Position numbers and translations under genes: made by a program. Positions 18,610-28,703 of a stretch of DNA of 64,000 nt are shown here, one piece after another (the stretch's first letter is position 1; every line of letters begins with the position of its first letter). The notes beneath the pieces were generated by a model, which made no database searches, was not told the origin of the DNA, and was given only the letters and a program-made list of their open reading frames with translations. The DNA lies in contig SVNZ01000003.1 in NCBI GenBank assembly GCA_015066595.1, positions 176,836-240,835 on the forward strand, written 5' to 3'. Source of the stretch: Oscillospiraceae bacterium (GTDB lineage: Bacteria; Bacillota; Clostridia; Oscillospirales; Acutalibacteraceae).

Positions 18610-18636
18610 TTTTGGAATAAAAAAGGAGGGATTTGC

Positions 18637-19845
18637 GTGAGAGATGACAGATTTGAAGACGATCAGGGGTACAACACCTTTGATAAACCGGACATAATGG
18701 ACAGAATCGGTGACAGCTTTTCATCGGTATTTTCACGCAGGTCCCGCAACAACGATAAAGCAGACGAACTTTTGTCTGAATTTACAGCAAAAGAAAAAGA
18801 CGATGACTACGAGCTTTTTGTAGACGAGCGGGTAGAACGAAAAAGAGAGTTTGAGATTCAAAAGCAAGAGAGAAAGCGTGAGAAAAAGAACAAAAAGAAA
18901 AAGCCCCCGTCTCCGCTTATGAGACGTGTGCGTAATATCATCGCTTACTGTACTATAGTCGGTGTAGTTCTTGTTGTTTGTGTGATACTTTCTCTTACTG
19001 TGTTGTTTAAAACTCAAAATTACGAAGTAACTGGCAATACTAAGTACGATGAAAAAGAAATCATCGAAACCTGTGGTATCGGTGGCAGTGACAACATCTT
19101 TTTAGCTAACAAAAAAGCGGCTTCAAAAAGACTTGTCAAAAAGTATCCTTATGTTGAAGAAGCAGATGTTTCTTTTGCGATACCTGATACTATCACTATC
19201 GATATCACCGAAGCTGTGCCTGCGTATGTAGTTAAGCTCAGCGACAGTATTTACTATGTTGCGTCATCGAAGGGCAGGATTCTTGAACAAGTTGAAAGTC
19301 CAAAAGGATACGACTTGCCACTGTTTTTGGGTGGTGAGCTAAAGAGCAACACTGTGGGTGACTATATCGAATTTGCTGATGATACTACACTCGACATTAT
19401 CGAGTCGATAGTCACTGTTTTTGTTGACAACGGATACACAGGTATCACCGAAATTGATGCGACTGATACAGCGAGTATCAGCTTCACTTATGATGGAAGA
19501 ATCAAAGTCAAGCTCGGTGTACCGGAAGATCTGAGCTACAAGGTGCGTACAGCGATGACTATTATCAACGAAAAGCTTGACGTACACGGTTCTAGTACTA
19601 CCGAGGGTGAGCTCGACGTATCCAGCTGTAACGAAACAAAAAAATCATATTTCAGAGACAAGTCACTTATTGATTCGCAGAATGAGACCACCGCACCTAT
19701 TGATAAAGAAGAGGCGTTGAGCGAAAGCCACGAAGATTCAGATGGTGATGGTTTTGATGACATGACCGGTGAGTTCATAGAGGAAGAAGAAACGCAAGAA
19801 GAAACAAAACCACCACTTTCTCCTGAAGATTGGTATCTTGACTAA
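18637..19845 (+). CDS. ftsQ: FtsQ/DivIB-like cell division protein
   Basis: A 402-residue bitopic protein: long charged cytoplasmic region (1-98, basic KKKKPPSPL stretch), membrane segment (about 100-124), POTRA domain (about 125-195, FKTQNYEVTGNTKYDEKEI), beta domain and an acidic C-terminal tail with DSDGDGFDDMTGEF. FtsQ recruits FtsL and DivIC/FtsB. The acidic tail containing a calcium-loop-like DSDGDGFDD is unusual for the family. GTG start after AAAGGAGGG. Confidence 0.88.
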   Translation: MRDDRFEDDQGYNTFDKPDIMDRIGDSFSSVFSRRSRNNDKADELLSEFTAKEKDDDYELFVDERVERKREFEIQKQERKREKKNKKKKPPSPLMRRVRNIIAYCTIVGVVLVVCVILSLTVLFKTQNYEVTGNTKYDEKEIIETCGIGGSDNIFLANKKAASKRLVKKYPYVEEADVSFAIPDTITIDITEAVPAYVVKLSDSIYYVASSKGRILEQVESPKGYDLPLFLGGELKSNTVGDYIEFADDTTLDIIESIVTVFVDNGYTGITEIDATDTASISFTYDGRIKVKLGVPEDLSYKVRTAMTIINEKLDVHGSSTTEGELDVSSCNETKKSYFRDKSLIDSQNETTAPIDKEEALSESHEDSDGDGFDDMTGEFIEEEETQEETKPPLSPEDWYLD

Positions 19846-19883
19846 TGTGAAATTTTTTCGAATATTTCAAAAAAATATTGAAT

Positions 19884-19911
19884 TTGCAAAAGATTTGTGT
19901 TAAGTTATAAG
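19884..19911 (+). promoter_or_regulatory. Candidate ftsZ promoter and leader repeats
   Basis: TTGCAA (19884-19889), 16 bases, TATAAG (19906-19911). Downstream, the decamer AATACTTGAA occurs twice (19925-19934 and 19949-19958) in the leader, a possible protein-binding pair. Confidence 0.45.
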
Positions 19912-19983
19912 GTAGTAGAGTATCAATACTTGAAGTGTGCGTTGTTTTAATACTTGAAAATTCCGTTTAGGGAGGATTTTAAT

Positions 19984-21069
19984 ATGGCTTTTGAGTTAGA
20001 GAAGGAAATGATCGATTATCTACCGGTTATTAAGGTGATCGGTGTCGGCGGTGGCGGCGGTAACGCTGTAAACCGTATGATCAAAATGGATGTTAAGAAT
20101 GTTGAGTTTATCTCTGTAAATACTGATGAGCACGTTCTTAGATTTTCACAGGCTGACCAGAAAGTTCAGATCGGTGAAAAGTCAACTCGTGGCAAGGGCG
20201 CAGGCTCAAAACCTGAGGTTGGACAGGCTGCTGCTGAAGAAAACAGAGAAGAAATTGCAGCACTCTTGAAAGATACAGATATGGTATTTATCACTGCAGG
20301 TATGGGCGGTGGCACAGGAACAGGTGCAGCTCCTATCGTAGCTAAAATTGCTAAGGATATGGGCATCCTCACAGTTGCTGTTGTTACAAAGCCTTTTGCT
20401 TTTGAGGGCAAAAAGCGTATGGCTCAGGCTGAGCAGGGTATCGCAGAGCTCGCAGGCTGTGTTGACTCACTCATCATCGTTCCTAACGAGCGTCTCAAGT
20501 ACGTTTCTGACCAATCTATCACATTACAGAACGCATTTACTATTGCTGACGATGTTTTAAGACAGGGTGTTCAGAGTATCTCTGACCTCATCGTTGTTCC
20601 TGGTCTTGTAAACCTCGACTTTGCTGATGTTACTGCTGTTATGAAGGACGCAGGTTACGCTCATATGGGTATCGGTAAAGCTACTGGTAAGGACAAGGCT
20701 GCTGTTGCTGCTGAGATGGCTATATCTTCTGCACTGCTCGAGACTTCTATCGACGGTGCTGAGAGCGTTATCATCAACATCACAGCTTCCCCTGATATCA
20801 CACTCGAGGATATCGACGCTGCTTCAACTATGATTTCACAGAGAGCATCTGATACAGCGAACATCATCTGGGGTGCTGTTATTAACGAAGATATGAAGGA
20901 CGAAATCAGCGTTACTGTTATCGCTGCAGGTTGTGGTTCACAGAGCGACAACTCTTCCGCTTTCCCAAGTTCATCACCTGAGAAGGCTGACGCTCCTGCT
21001 CCTGTAGAAGTTGATTCTTCAGACGAAGACGATTCATTCTACGATATCATGTCAATCTTCAATAGCTAA
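19984..21069 (+). CDS. ftsZ: Cell division GTPase FtsZ
   Basis: A 361-residue tubulin homologue forming the division ring. The GTP-binding loop [10 protein letters not shown] is intact, as are [15 protein letters not shown] at the N-terminus and NLDFADV (T7 loop region). A variable acidic linker (ending [10 protein letters not shown]) leads to a short C-terminal peptide, IMSIFNS, which differs from the usual IPTFLRNR-type FtsA/ZipA-binding tail. GGGAGG precedes ATG 19984; the upstream in-frame ATG at 19954 lacks a site. Confidence 0.97.
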   Translation: MAFELEKEMIDYLPVIKVIGVGGGGGNAVNRMIKMDVKNVEFISVNTDEHVLRFSQADQKVQIGEKSTRGKGAGSKPEVGQAAAEENREEIAALLKDTDMVFITAGMGGGTGTGAAPIVAKIAKDMGILTVAVVTKPFAFEGKKRMAQAEQGIAELAGCVDSLIIVPNERLKYVSDQSITLQNAFTIADDVLRQGVQSISDLIVVPGLVNLDFADVTAVMKDAGYAHMGIGKATGKDKAAVAAEMAISSALLETSIDGAESVIINITASPDITLEDIDAASTMISQRASDTANIIWGAVINEDMKDEISVTVIAAGCGSQSDNSSAFPSSSPEKADAPAPVEVDSSDEDDSFYDIMSIFNS

Positions 21070-21088
21070 TTAAAAACAAGCATAACAA

Positions 21089-21118
21089 AAGGGCAACCGA
21101 TTATCGGTTGCCCTTCTT
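21089..21118. terminator. Bidirectional terminator between ftsZ and the dockerin gene
   Basis: Perfect 12-bp stem AAGGGCAACCGA/TCGGTTGCCCTT with a TTA loop; T-rich on the + side and A-rich on the other, between convergent genes. Confidence 0.9.
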
Positions 21119-21145
21119 TGTTTTATATGATGTTTTGTGATGAAA

Positions 21146-23569
21146 TCACTCGAGTCCTGCGAGCTTTCGTTGAATAGTTGTTGCATCCATAACGGTTCTC
21201 TTTCCGTCACGGTCGACGTCGTTAAGACATTCGAGCTTTTCGCCGAAGGCATGGCTTGCAGCAATCCAGTCATCTAGTACAGTGAGTTCAGCTAGAGCAC
21301 GTTGAATGAATGTTGCATCTGTGATAGTGAGCTTGCCGTTTTCGTCAGCATCACCGATAAGACGAGCTTTTTTGTTCGGTCCTAAGTATTCTGTGAACAC
21401 CTCTTCTTTATCGATAAAGCCTTTTTCCCACGCTTCTTCGATAGAATAAAACTTGTTTTCATCAAACATATAGATGTGCATAAAAAACTTTGATGGTGAG
21501 GTGGAGCATCCGTATAGGCAGTAGTCACCGAATATTCCGTAAAGCATATCAGTGGGAGAAAATCCACTGCTACCTGTTGCTAAAAACCACTCGGGCTCTG
21601 ATAAGTCTTCCTTATAGTGGTAGTATAATGGTCCGCTGTAAGAGTAGTTGCCTTCCTTAGGATTGCCACAGTATTCAACAAACTTATCTTCAAAGGTTTC
21701 GTGCTCGTGATCATCACGGATACAGTCGTGCTCTGTACCGTTTTCTACTGTACCGTAGCATCCGTCACCGTAGTAATAGTACCACTCACCATACCCCACT
21801 TTGGATATATTTTCTAAATCAGCGTAAGGATAAAGAGATGGGTCAATGACATAAATCATATTATCAAAAGTAGAAAGACCGCTGGGATAGGTGTCTGATT
21901 CGCCGACATCGTAACCACCCGTGTAAATATTGCCGGTCTGGCGAGATTTATTATAAATCGGTTGAGTAGGATCCATACCACCATCTACATGGTTGTTGAA
22001 AATCATAGTTTCGACGGCTTTGGGTACATCAGCGTAATATACACATTTAGAGTCAGCTTCGTTTATTTTATATCCCGGCCAGCTGTTAGGATCAAGAACG
22101 CCTGAATCCCACCAGTAAATACCTGCTGAGTCAGATTTATCATTATACCACGATGGGTAATACTGGTTAGGATATATCCAGTCTTCTTCATCACAGAAGA
22201 TACCATTTGTACCGTCAGGCATCAGGAAGTAGTAACGGTTTGTGCTTAGCTTTTCGCCTGTCTGAGCTTCATAATCAGCCATGACTTCCTCAAGCGTTCT
22301 GAAGTCGTGCTTGTGGTCATCACGGATACAATCGTGGTCGTCACCGTTTTTTACAGTACCATAGCAACCGTTACCGTAGTAATAGTACCATTCGCCACCA
22401 CGATACATCGGTGTAAGAGGCCAGTCAACAATGATAGTGTCAGGTGATATGACAAAAATCATTTCATCAAAGCTGTCAGTGCCATCAGGATAGTTTTCGC
22501 TTTCGCCCGCATCGTAGTACTGGGTGTTTATATTAAAAGTCATGAACATATAGTCACGAAGTGCCTTGTCAATATTCCAACCAAAGTTGAGGTTGTTGTT
22601 AAAGTACACAGAGCTCACGTAAGTTGGTACATCAGCATAGAAAACGCTGGGGCTGTCACCTGTTTCGAGAGTATATCCCGGCATAGAATCAGGACAAAAT
22701 CCTTCTTCGTATCCGTACCAGTAAATCGCAGGCTTGCTTGAATATTCATTGTACCAGCTGTCTGCAAAATTACCTGCGTTATCGTCATAGTTACTTTGCT
22801 GACCATTTGTGCCATCAGGCATAAGGAAGTAGTAGCGGTTTGTGTCGAGAGTTTCACCTGATTCGTCTTCGTATTCTTTCACTGCTTTTTTAACGCTTTT
22901 GTGGTCGTGAGCAGGGTTTACACAGCTGCCTTTTTTTGCGTTTGAATAACAGCCCATACCTTTGAAATAGTACCATTCACCGTAAAAATACCCTGTCATA
23001 GACATAGAAGCATGATCAAATTCGTTAAAAACAAAAATCTCGTTATCGTGGTTTGGGAAAGTCCCATCAGGATTAGCGTCTTCAAGCCCAAGAATGGAAG
23101 AGCAACAAGAGCTGTAAATCGGGCGGTCGGACAGTTGTTCAACACCATTGTTGATCATAAACTGGGTTACGCCAACAGGAATGTCTGCGTAGTAGAGGTT
23201 GGAGTATCCGTATTTTTCGATTGAATATCCGCAGTAGCTCTCGGGGACAGGTGCATTTTCTGCCATAGTATCGCTGTACCAGATGCAGATATCTTTTGAA
23301 TACTCGTTATACCATGTCGGCACATCGTAGCCTTTGTCCGCAAAAAAACTCTCGCTACCATCAGGAATGTAGAAGTAGTTTCTGTAGGTTTCGATTTTTA
23401 CATCGTTTTCCTCTTCATATGCTTTTATTGCATCTTTGAGTGATATACAACGATCGTTATTTGCTTCATATTCAAGTGCTGAAAGGTCTTTTTCAACAGC
23501 CGAGGAGTTGATAGAAAACACTGACAGAAGCATCATAATTGCTAGTATTAAACTGACTGTTTTTTTCAT
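21146..23569 (-). CDS. Secreted repeat protein with C-terminal type I dockerin
   Basis: An 807-residue exported protein. Signal peptide 1-24 (cleavage near SSA-V). Three tandem modules of about 180 residues start at NYFYIPDG (64), RYYFLMPDG (245) and RYYFLMPDG (445). Each runs through a W-Y-N...IYWY/W...PGY segment, YADVP, an FNN stretch and a GEWYYYYG-type end, resembling starch-binding modules of the CBM25/26 kind. A shorter, divergent region covers 630-730. Dockerin repeats lie at 737-762 and 781-807 with DADENGKLTITDA and DVDRDGKRTVMDA calcium loops. No catalytic domain is recognised, so a carbohydrate-binding or scaffold-attached role is inferred. The dockerin should bind a cohesin elsewhere in the genome. 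Confidence 0.85.
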   Translation of the reverse strand: MKKTVSLILAIMMLLSVFSINSSAVEKDLSALEYEANNDRCISLKDAIKAYEEENDVKIETYRNYFYIPDGSESFFADKGYDVPTWYNEYSKDICIWYSDTMAENAPVPESYCGYSIEKYGYSNLYYADIPVGVTQFMINNGVEQLSDRPIYSSCCSSILGLEDANPDGTFPNHDNEIFVFNEFDHASMSMTGYFYGEWYYFKGMGCYSNAKKGSCVNPAHDHKSVKKAVKEYEDESGETLDTNRYYFLMPDGTNGQQSNYDDNAGNFADSWYNEYSSKPAIYWYGYEEGFCPDSMPGYTLETGDSPSVFYADVPTYVSSVYFNNNLNFGWNIDKALRDYMFMTFNINTQYYDAGESENYPDGTDSFDEMIFVISPDTIIVDWPLTPMYRGGEWYYYYGNGCYGTVKNGDDHDCIRDDHKHDFRTLEEVMADYEAQTGEKLSTNRYYFLMPDGTNGIFCDEEDWIYPNQYYPSWYNDKSDSAGIYWWDSGVLDPNSWPGYKINEADSKCVYYADVPKAVETMIFNNHVDGGMDPTQPIYNKSRQTGNIYTGGYDVGESDTYPSGLSTFDNMIYVIDPSLYPYADLENISKVGYGEWYYYYGDGCYGTVENGTEHDCIRDDHEHETFEDKFVEYCGNPKEGNYSYSGPLYYHYKEDLSEPEWFLATGSSGFSPTDMLYGIFGDYCLYGCSTSPSKFFMHIYMFDENKFYSIEEAWEKGFIDKEEVFTEYLGPNKKARLIGDADENGKLTITDATFIQRALAELTVLDDWIAASHAFGEKLECLNDVDRDGKRTVMDATTIQRKLAGLE

Positions 23570-23693
23570 AAGTTTTCCTCCTTACAAAAAATTTCTATAC
23601 TTTAATTTTACAAGTGAGAAAAACTAAAGTCAATTAACATTACTGCTGAAAAAAACATACTGATTTTGGTCATAGTAAACACACAGAAAATAA

Positions 23694-23724
23694 AAGGGTG
23701 GCAACCAAAACGGTTGTCACCCTT
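23694..23724 (-). terminator. Terminator of the ABC transporter gene
   Basis: 13-bp stem AAGGGTGGCAACC/GGTTGTCACCCTT (one G-T pair); on the minus strand it is followed by TTTTATTTT. It lies between the ABC gene and the dockerin gene, so these are separate units. Confidence 0.87.
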
Positions 23725-23762
23725 AGTTTTTATAAATTTTGAAAGGCTCGATTGCTCGGCGC

Positions 23763-26564
23763 TTATTCTGACCTGAGTGCTGTGACAGGGTCTTTCTTTG
23801 CAGCTTTTTTTGATGGGATAAGCCCGCCGATGAGTGTGAGTATGACGCTGAGCACAATGAGTATTCCTGCAGCAACAGGAGGGAGTACAGCGTTTATTGT
23901 TTCGATTCCTGTCAGGTGATGAATAAGTGCGTTTGCAGGTATCAGCGTTATGAGCGATACCCCGACACCCATCACACCGGAGCACAGACCGATGATAAAA
24001 GTCTCTGCGTTGAACACCTGAGAGATGTTTTTCTTGCTCGCACCGATAGCACGCAAAATACCGATTTCTTTGGTGCGCTCAAGTACAGAAATATAGGTGA
24101 TGATACCAATCATAATTGATGATACAATCAGCGATACCGCAACAAAAGCGATGAGTACATAAGATATTACATCAACAATAGATGTGATAGAAGAAGTGAG
24201 CAGAGCAACGTAGTCTGTGTAAGTGATTTTTGAGTCTTCCTCAGCTGTTTTGTTGTATTCTTCGATACAGCTTGAAATAGCATCTTTGTTTTCAAAAGAG
24301 TCTGTGTAGATAGAAATAGAAGACGGAGCATCGTAGCTGACTTTGCCAAAGCTCTTTAGGTTGTCATCGTATGATGCACCGTCGATATACTCGTCATATA
24401 CTGAAAGCAGTATATCTTTGTCGGGGTCATCTTCGAGCCAAGAGTCGAGCATCTGTGCCATCATTTGTTCGTAGTCAGATTGTGAGCCCATAGCATATGA
24501 GCTGTAGCCCATACCCGTGTTAGAAAGTGCAGTTACAGCATTTGAGCTGTCTTCACCTTCGTTTTCGATATACATAACAGCTTGATAAAAAGTTGCTTTG
24601 TCAGCATCAGAAAGGTTTTTAATGTATTCTTTTGCGTCCTTGATTTTTGCTTTATCGTCTTTAGCCTCAAAGTGCATATTGTTGAGCACATTAACCTTAG
24701 GGTCACTTTCCTGAGCTTTGATAATTTCGCTGTCATCAGAGTGCTTGATGATGTAGTCAGTGAGCTTTGATGTGTAGCCTATAGGAGTAGTGATGTTTGC
24801 GTTTTGAGCATCTTCTTTCGGTCTGATGATGCCTGTTATTTTAAGTTCTAAGGCATCTTCTATCATATCATCGTACTTGGAAGTGTCGTCGCCGATGTAT
24901 AAGAAAGTATCGTCATCGTTTTTTACATATTGGTCACACATAGGAACCATATAGAATTTGTGTTCGCACATCTGTGAAAACTCAAATTCTATATCATCCG
25001 GATCTTCGTCATCTTTGATTTTTTCTACGATTTCTTCATAATCTTCAGCTGTGATAAAACCAAGCTGATAGAGCTTATCTGCAGCAACAGAGTTTGTGTG
25101 GTCAAGCACGAGCACCAGCTCGTTGTATTTTTGTGGCCACTCACCGTATAAAATATCGTAGCTGTCGGTCAAAACATCGCTGACTAATGTGTCTTTGCCA
25201 CGCATCATTTCCTGAAAACATGGAGCGTTTTCTGATGCGTTTGAAGCCATGGTGTACATATCGGTCATCATCGACATATCCTGCTTCATAAGACCCGAAA
25301 GTCCGTCATCGTTCTTGTCAGAAGTCTGTACATCCTGAGTGTCAGCGTTTGAGTTTACTATATCGTCATTTTCATCATATGAGAAAACCGAGAAGTTGAC
25401 GTCATATGTGTAGACAACACCGTTTTCGCCCAAGTAGTCGTTGATTTCGCTATCAGGGTCATCAATGTATTTCTTAAACGTTGTGAGGTCGTTTTCGGTA
25501 ACACTTGAGAAGATAGTTTTTGAAAACTCAAGCTCATCGTAGTCTGCACTTACAGCCGACTTGTTTTTTATGGCAGTTTCGTTTACTGCTTCGATGGTTT
25601 TACCTCTCATATCCATCATAGAGCTCAAATCAATAGCTTCATCTGTGATAGATATCGGGTAGCTAGTCATAGTGTCACGCTGGATATCTTCAATATATTG
25701 GTCGACACCGTTTGAGAGAGAGAGTATCAGCGCAATACCGATGATGCCGATAGAGCCCGCAAAAGCAGTCAGTATAGTACGCCCTTTTTTTGTCATCAGG
25801 TTTTTGAAGCTCAAAGAGAGTGCTGTGAAGTACGACATCTTTGATTTGCCCATGTTTTTATATTTAGCAGGAGTGTTTTCTTCTACAGTGAACTCGTTTG
25901 AGTCTGAAGTTATCTTACCGTCTTTGAGTGTGACGATACGGGTTGCATATTCATTAGCTAAATCAGGGTTATGTGTTACCATAACAACGAGTCTGTCTTT
26001 TGCGACCTCTTTCAAAAGTTCCATAACCTGTACGGATGTTTCAGAGTCAAGCGCACCGGTAGGCTCATCAGCCAGCAGAATGTCAGGGTTGTTGACAAGA
26101 GCTCGGGCAATCGCAACACGTTGCATCTGGCCGCCGGAAAGCTGGTTAGGCTTTTTATTTATATGGTCTTTGAGTCCGACATCAACGAGTGCTTTTTTTG
26201 CTCTGTTTCTGCGTTCTTTTTTTGATATACCTGAGATAGTAAGAGCGAGCTCGACATTTGCGAGTACTGTTTGATGTTCAATCAGGTTGTAGCTCTGGAA
26301 TACAAAACCGATGGTATGGTTTCTGTAAGAATCCCAGTCACGGTCTTTGTACTTTTTGGTTGAGATATCAGAGATGACAAGGTCACCACTGTCGTATCGG
26401 TCAAGACCACCGATGATGTTGAGCAAGGTTGTCTTACCAGAACCGCTGGGGCCTAAGATAGCAACGAACTCGTTGTCTCTCAGAGTCAGCGAAACACCGT
26501 CGAGTGCCTTGGTGACCACGCCACCGACCTCGTATTTTTTCGAAATGTTTTTAATCTGAAGCAA
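23763..26564 (-). CDS. ABC transporter, fused ATPase and MacB/FtsX-type permease
   Basis: A 933-residue single-chain transporter. ATPase domain at 1-225: Walker [10 protein letters not shown] (38-46), signature [14 protein letters not shown], Walker [14 protein letters not shown] first membrane segment (about 265-285) follows, then a very large extracytoplasmic domain rich in Asp/Glu, then three C-terminal membrane segments of the FtsX fold. This order is that of MacB-like mechanotransmission exporters, here without a separate adaptor. Substrate unknown; peptide or antibiotic export, or envelope-stress sensing, are possible. Start is TTG 26564 after AAAGGAG. Confidence 0.9.
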   Translation of the reverse strand: MLQIKNISKKYEVGGVVTKALDGVSLTLRDNEFVAILGPSGSGKTTLLNIIGGLDRYDSGDLVISDISTKKYKDRDWDSYRNHTIGFVFQSYNLIEHQTVLANVELALTISGISKKERRNRAKKALVDVGLKDHINKKPNQLSGGQMQRVAIARALVNNPDILLADEPTGALDSETSVQVMELLKEVAKDRLVVMVTHNPDLANEYATRIVTLKDGKITSDSNEFTVEENTPAKYKNMGKSKMSYFTALSLSFKNLMTKKGRTILTAFAGSIGIIGIALILSLSNGVDQYIEDIQRDTMTSYPISITDEAIDLSSMMDMRGKTIEAVNETAIKNKSAVSADYDELEFSKTIFSSVTENDLTTFKKYIDDPDSEINDYLGENGVVYTYDVNFSVFSYDENDDIVNSNADTQDVQTSDKNDDGLSGLMKQDMSMMTDMYTMASNASENAPCFQEMMRGKDTLVSDVLTDSYDILYGEWPQKYNELVLVLDHTNSVAADKLYQLGFITAEDYEEIVEKIKDDEDPDDIEFEFSQMCEHKFYMVPMCDQYVKNDDDTFLYIGDDTSKYDDMIEDALELKITGIIRPKEDAQNANITTPIGYTSKLTDYIIKHSDDSEIIKAQESDPKVNVLNNMHFEAKDDKAKIKDAKEYIKNLSDADKATFYQAVMYIENEGEDSSNAVTALSNTGMGYSSYAMGSQSDYEQMMAQMLDSWLEDDPDKDILLSVYDEYIDGASYDDNLKSFGKVSYDAPSSISIYTDSFENKDAISSCIEEYNKTAEEDSKITYTDYVALLTSSITSIVDVISYVLIAFVAVSLIVSSIMIGIITYISVLERTKEIGILRAIGASKKNISQVFNAETFIIGLCSGVMGVGVSLITLIPANALIHHLTGIETINAVLPPVAAGILIVLSVILTLIGGLIPSKKAAKKDPVTALRSE

Positions 26565-26660
26565 AGGGAATGCTCCTTTCTAATATATTCCAAATGTATT
26601 GTACCACATAAGTATATAAAAATATTAACTATTTGAAAATATTTTTATTTTTTCACGCAG

Positions 26661-26688
26661 AAAAAGGGTCGAGTAATCGACCCTTTTT
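26661..26688. terminator. Terminator after the GH3-like gene
   Basis: Perfect 12-bp stem AAAAAGGGTCGA/TCGACCCTTTTT around GTAA; on the minus strand it follows the GH3-like gene and ends in a U run. Confidence 0.9.
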
Positions 26689-26709
26689 GACGTTTTTTAA
26701 TACTGAGTT

Positions 26710-27987
26710 TTATTCGGCTGTAACATCAGCTGAAGTTTCTTGAGTGGTTTTTATTTCTGATGGTGATGGGGTTGAAGGCTCAGGAATGATACCAAACTTG
26801 AACTTGAGAGAGAGAATCTTTGTTACACTTTCATCAATCTGCTCTTTTGTGATGGACTCGTCCTCTACAGCTTTTTTGATGGCATCAACATATTCATCAG
26901 CATCAGCAGGGCAGAAGAGGAGGTTCACACCTGAAGAGATAGTACCCTTTACTATTTGCTCTGTTGTATATGTGCTTGTGATGCTCTCGTTTGAGAGGTT
27001 TGGAGTCATAACAACTCCGTTGAACTGGAGCTCTTTGATGAGAAGTTCGGTTACAACACGCTGTGACATAAAGGCTGGATTTTCTTCGTCGATAGCAGTA
27101 GCTTTGTTATTTGATACTGCGATGATGCCGACACCTTCGTTGATTGATGTAATAAACGGTGAGAACTCGCTCATTCTCAGATCGTCAGTGGTTTTGTCTG
27201 TATCGGTAGCAGTAGGAAAATACTTGAGTGTAGAAATGACGTTTTCTTTTTGCATACCCTTCACTGCTTGTGCAACAAGAGTTTTAGCAACACTTGCATC
27301 AGTTGAATATGCGTTGTCACCTTCGAGGTTAGCAACTGGTGCGAGGTTTAAGTTGAAGCCGAATTTCTTTATATCTTTTGCAATAGAAGAAGCGTTTTCA
27401 AAAGCTACCTCATCGCCCTTGTCCGAGTACGTTGACATAGCATCAAACGATGTAGTACCGAGCACTTTAGCCACAGGAGCTTTGTCGCCACCTTCTTCTG
27501 CTACAGCGATGAACATAGGAGTTTTAGCGAAAGACTGGGTGTTTTTGATGAGCTCTGTTGTCTGATCAGCATCTTCAAAGTTGTTTTCGTTATATACGAT
27601 ACCGCCTACAGGAGCATTCTCAACAGCTTCTTTTGTAGCATCACCGGCGATGGTCGCAACATCGACACCGGTGAGTGCTTCAGGAGTGACAATCATCATC
27701 TGATAGATCTTCTCATCTTCAGTCATATTCTTCATATAGTCTTTTGCAAGCTCAGTGTATTTAAGCTCAAGGTCTTCTGTAGGAGCTTCTGTTGGTGGTT
27801 GCTCAAGTGTAGCTTCCGGAAATGTCGGAATAGTAGGAGCTTCAGTCGCTTCATCCTTTTTATCAAAGCCGAAATGATACACCGCAAAAGCCGCACCAGC
27901 GAGTATAGCGAGTGATAAAATAACAGTGAGTATGATTAAAATAACCTGCAGGGCGCTCGGTCCCTTAGCGTGACGATATCTAGCCAT
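26710..27987 (-). CDS. Membrane-anchored NagZ/GH3-like protein, probable pseudoenzyme
   Basis: A 425-residue protein: N-in membrane anchor (about 13-37), Pro/Thr/Glu-rich linker (45-72), then a glycoside hydrolase family 3 barrel like beta-N-acetylhexosaminidase NagZ. Family landmarks are recognisable but changed: KHFPGHG is KYFPTAT (255-261), the DSH loop is lost (TDKTTDDL), the nucleophile motif TDDL is TPNL (328-331), and the substrate-site D in IAVDEEGG is A (AVAEEGG). An active hydrolase is therefore unlikely; a wall-fragment-binding or structural role is inferred. GGGG site precedes the ATG; monocistronic. Confidence 0.78.
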   Translation of the reverse strand: MARYRHAKGPSALQVILIILTVILSLAILAGAAFAVYHFGFDKKDEATEAPTIPTFPEATLEQPPTEAPTEDLELKYTELAKDYMKNMTEDEKIYQMMIVTPEALTGVDVATIAGDATKEAVENAPVGGIVYNENNFEDADQTTELIKNTQSFAKTPMFIAVAEEGGDKAPVAKVLGTTSFDAMSTYSDKGDEVAFENASSIAKDIKKFGFNLNLAPVANLEGDNAYSTDASVAKTLVAQAVKGMQKENVISTLKYFPTATDTDKTTDDLRMSEFSPFITSINEGVGIIAVSNNKATAIDEENPAFMSQRVVTELLIKELQFNGVVMTPNLSNESITSTYTTEQIVKGTISSGVNLLFCPADADEYVDAIKKAVEDESITKEQIDESVTKILSLKFKFGIIPEPSTPSPSEIKTTQETSADVTAE

Positions 27988-28111
27988 TTTGATTTCCCCT
28001 TTTACATAATATATAGTAATGTTATCATACTATATGTCGTGTTGTCAATCAAAAAAGGGACAAATTCTAGTGTTTTTCGACATTATTCTAAGAGTATAGA
28101 AAAACAGCAAA

Positions 28112-28150
28112 AAAACAAAGGTCAAACCGCTTTTTCGGGCTTGACCTTTG
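28112..28150 (-). terminator. Terminator of spoVT
   Basis: CAAAGGTCAA (28116-28125) pairs perfectly with TTGACCTTTG (28141-28150); the minus strand then reads TTTTTT. Confidence 0.88.
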
Positions 28151-28153
28151 CAT

Positions 28154-28696
28154 TTATTCTTCCATTTGTTTTCCTAAGAAAGCGGCTGCTGATTGTGCGA
28201 GTTTTATCTCGGTGTCGGTCGGAATTTTGATGGTATCGCCTTTGAGCATAACGACAGCACCGGTCACATCGCCGGATGCGATGATAGGATAGATGACCGC
28301 TGCGACGTGGTCCATACCCTCAACCGGCTGAACTTCGTCGACTGAGTTTGCGTGGGCTGTGTATGAGCGACGGTTTTCCATATAATTTTCGAGCACTGAT
28401 GTTACCCTGCGTTCAAGATATTCTCGCTTTGATACACCTGCCGCTGCGATGACGTGGTCACGGTCACACACAAGGGTGGGCATTGAGCTTATACGACTGA
28501 GCACATCAGCATACTGCGATGCAAAGGTAGACAGCTCACCCACAGGTGAATACTTCTTAAAAATAACTTCACCGTCAGTTGCAGTGTAAATCTCAAGCGG
28601 ATCGCCCTCACGAATACGCAAAGTGCGCCTGATTTCCTTTGGTATAACCACACGACCGAGGTCGTCAATTCGTCTTACAATTCCTGTAGCTTTCAT
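28154..28696 (-). CDS. spoVT: Stage V sporulation protein T
   Basis: A 180-residue regulator with an AbrB-type DNA-binding N-terminus (MKATGIVRRIDDLGRVVIPKEIRRTLRI) and a GAF-like C-terminus (about 55-178), the same layout and length as Bacillus SpoVT. SpoVT adjusts forespore genes under sigma-G and represses itself in B. subtilis. Its presence suggests the organism makes endospores. The AAGGAG ribosome site lies inside one arm of a long palindrome (see separate entry). Confidence 0.93.
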   Translation of the reverse strand: MKATGIVRRIDDLGRVVIPKEIRRTLRIREGDPLEIYTATDGEVIFKKYSPVGELSTFASQYADVLSRISSMPTLVCDRDHVIAAAGVSKREYLERRVTSVLENYMENRRSYTAHANSVDEVQPVEGMDHVAAVIYPIIASGDVTGAVVMLKGDTIKIPTDTEIKLAQSAAAFLGKQMEE

Positions 28697-28703
28697 ATAT
28701 ACA

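Noticed and set aside
25672-26274. 200-residue + frame opposite the ABC ATPase domain
   Set aside because: Long only because the opposite strand is coding; Ser-rich with no family match, while the minus strand has all ABC motifs.
27970-28230. 86-residue + frame between the GH3-like gene and spoVT
   Set aside because: It crosses the spoVT terminator and the end of spoVT; no ribosome site or domain.
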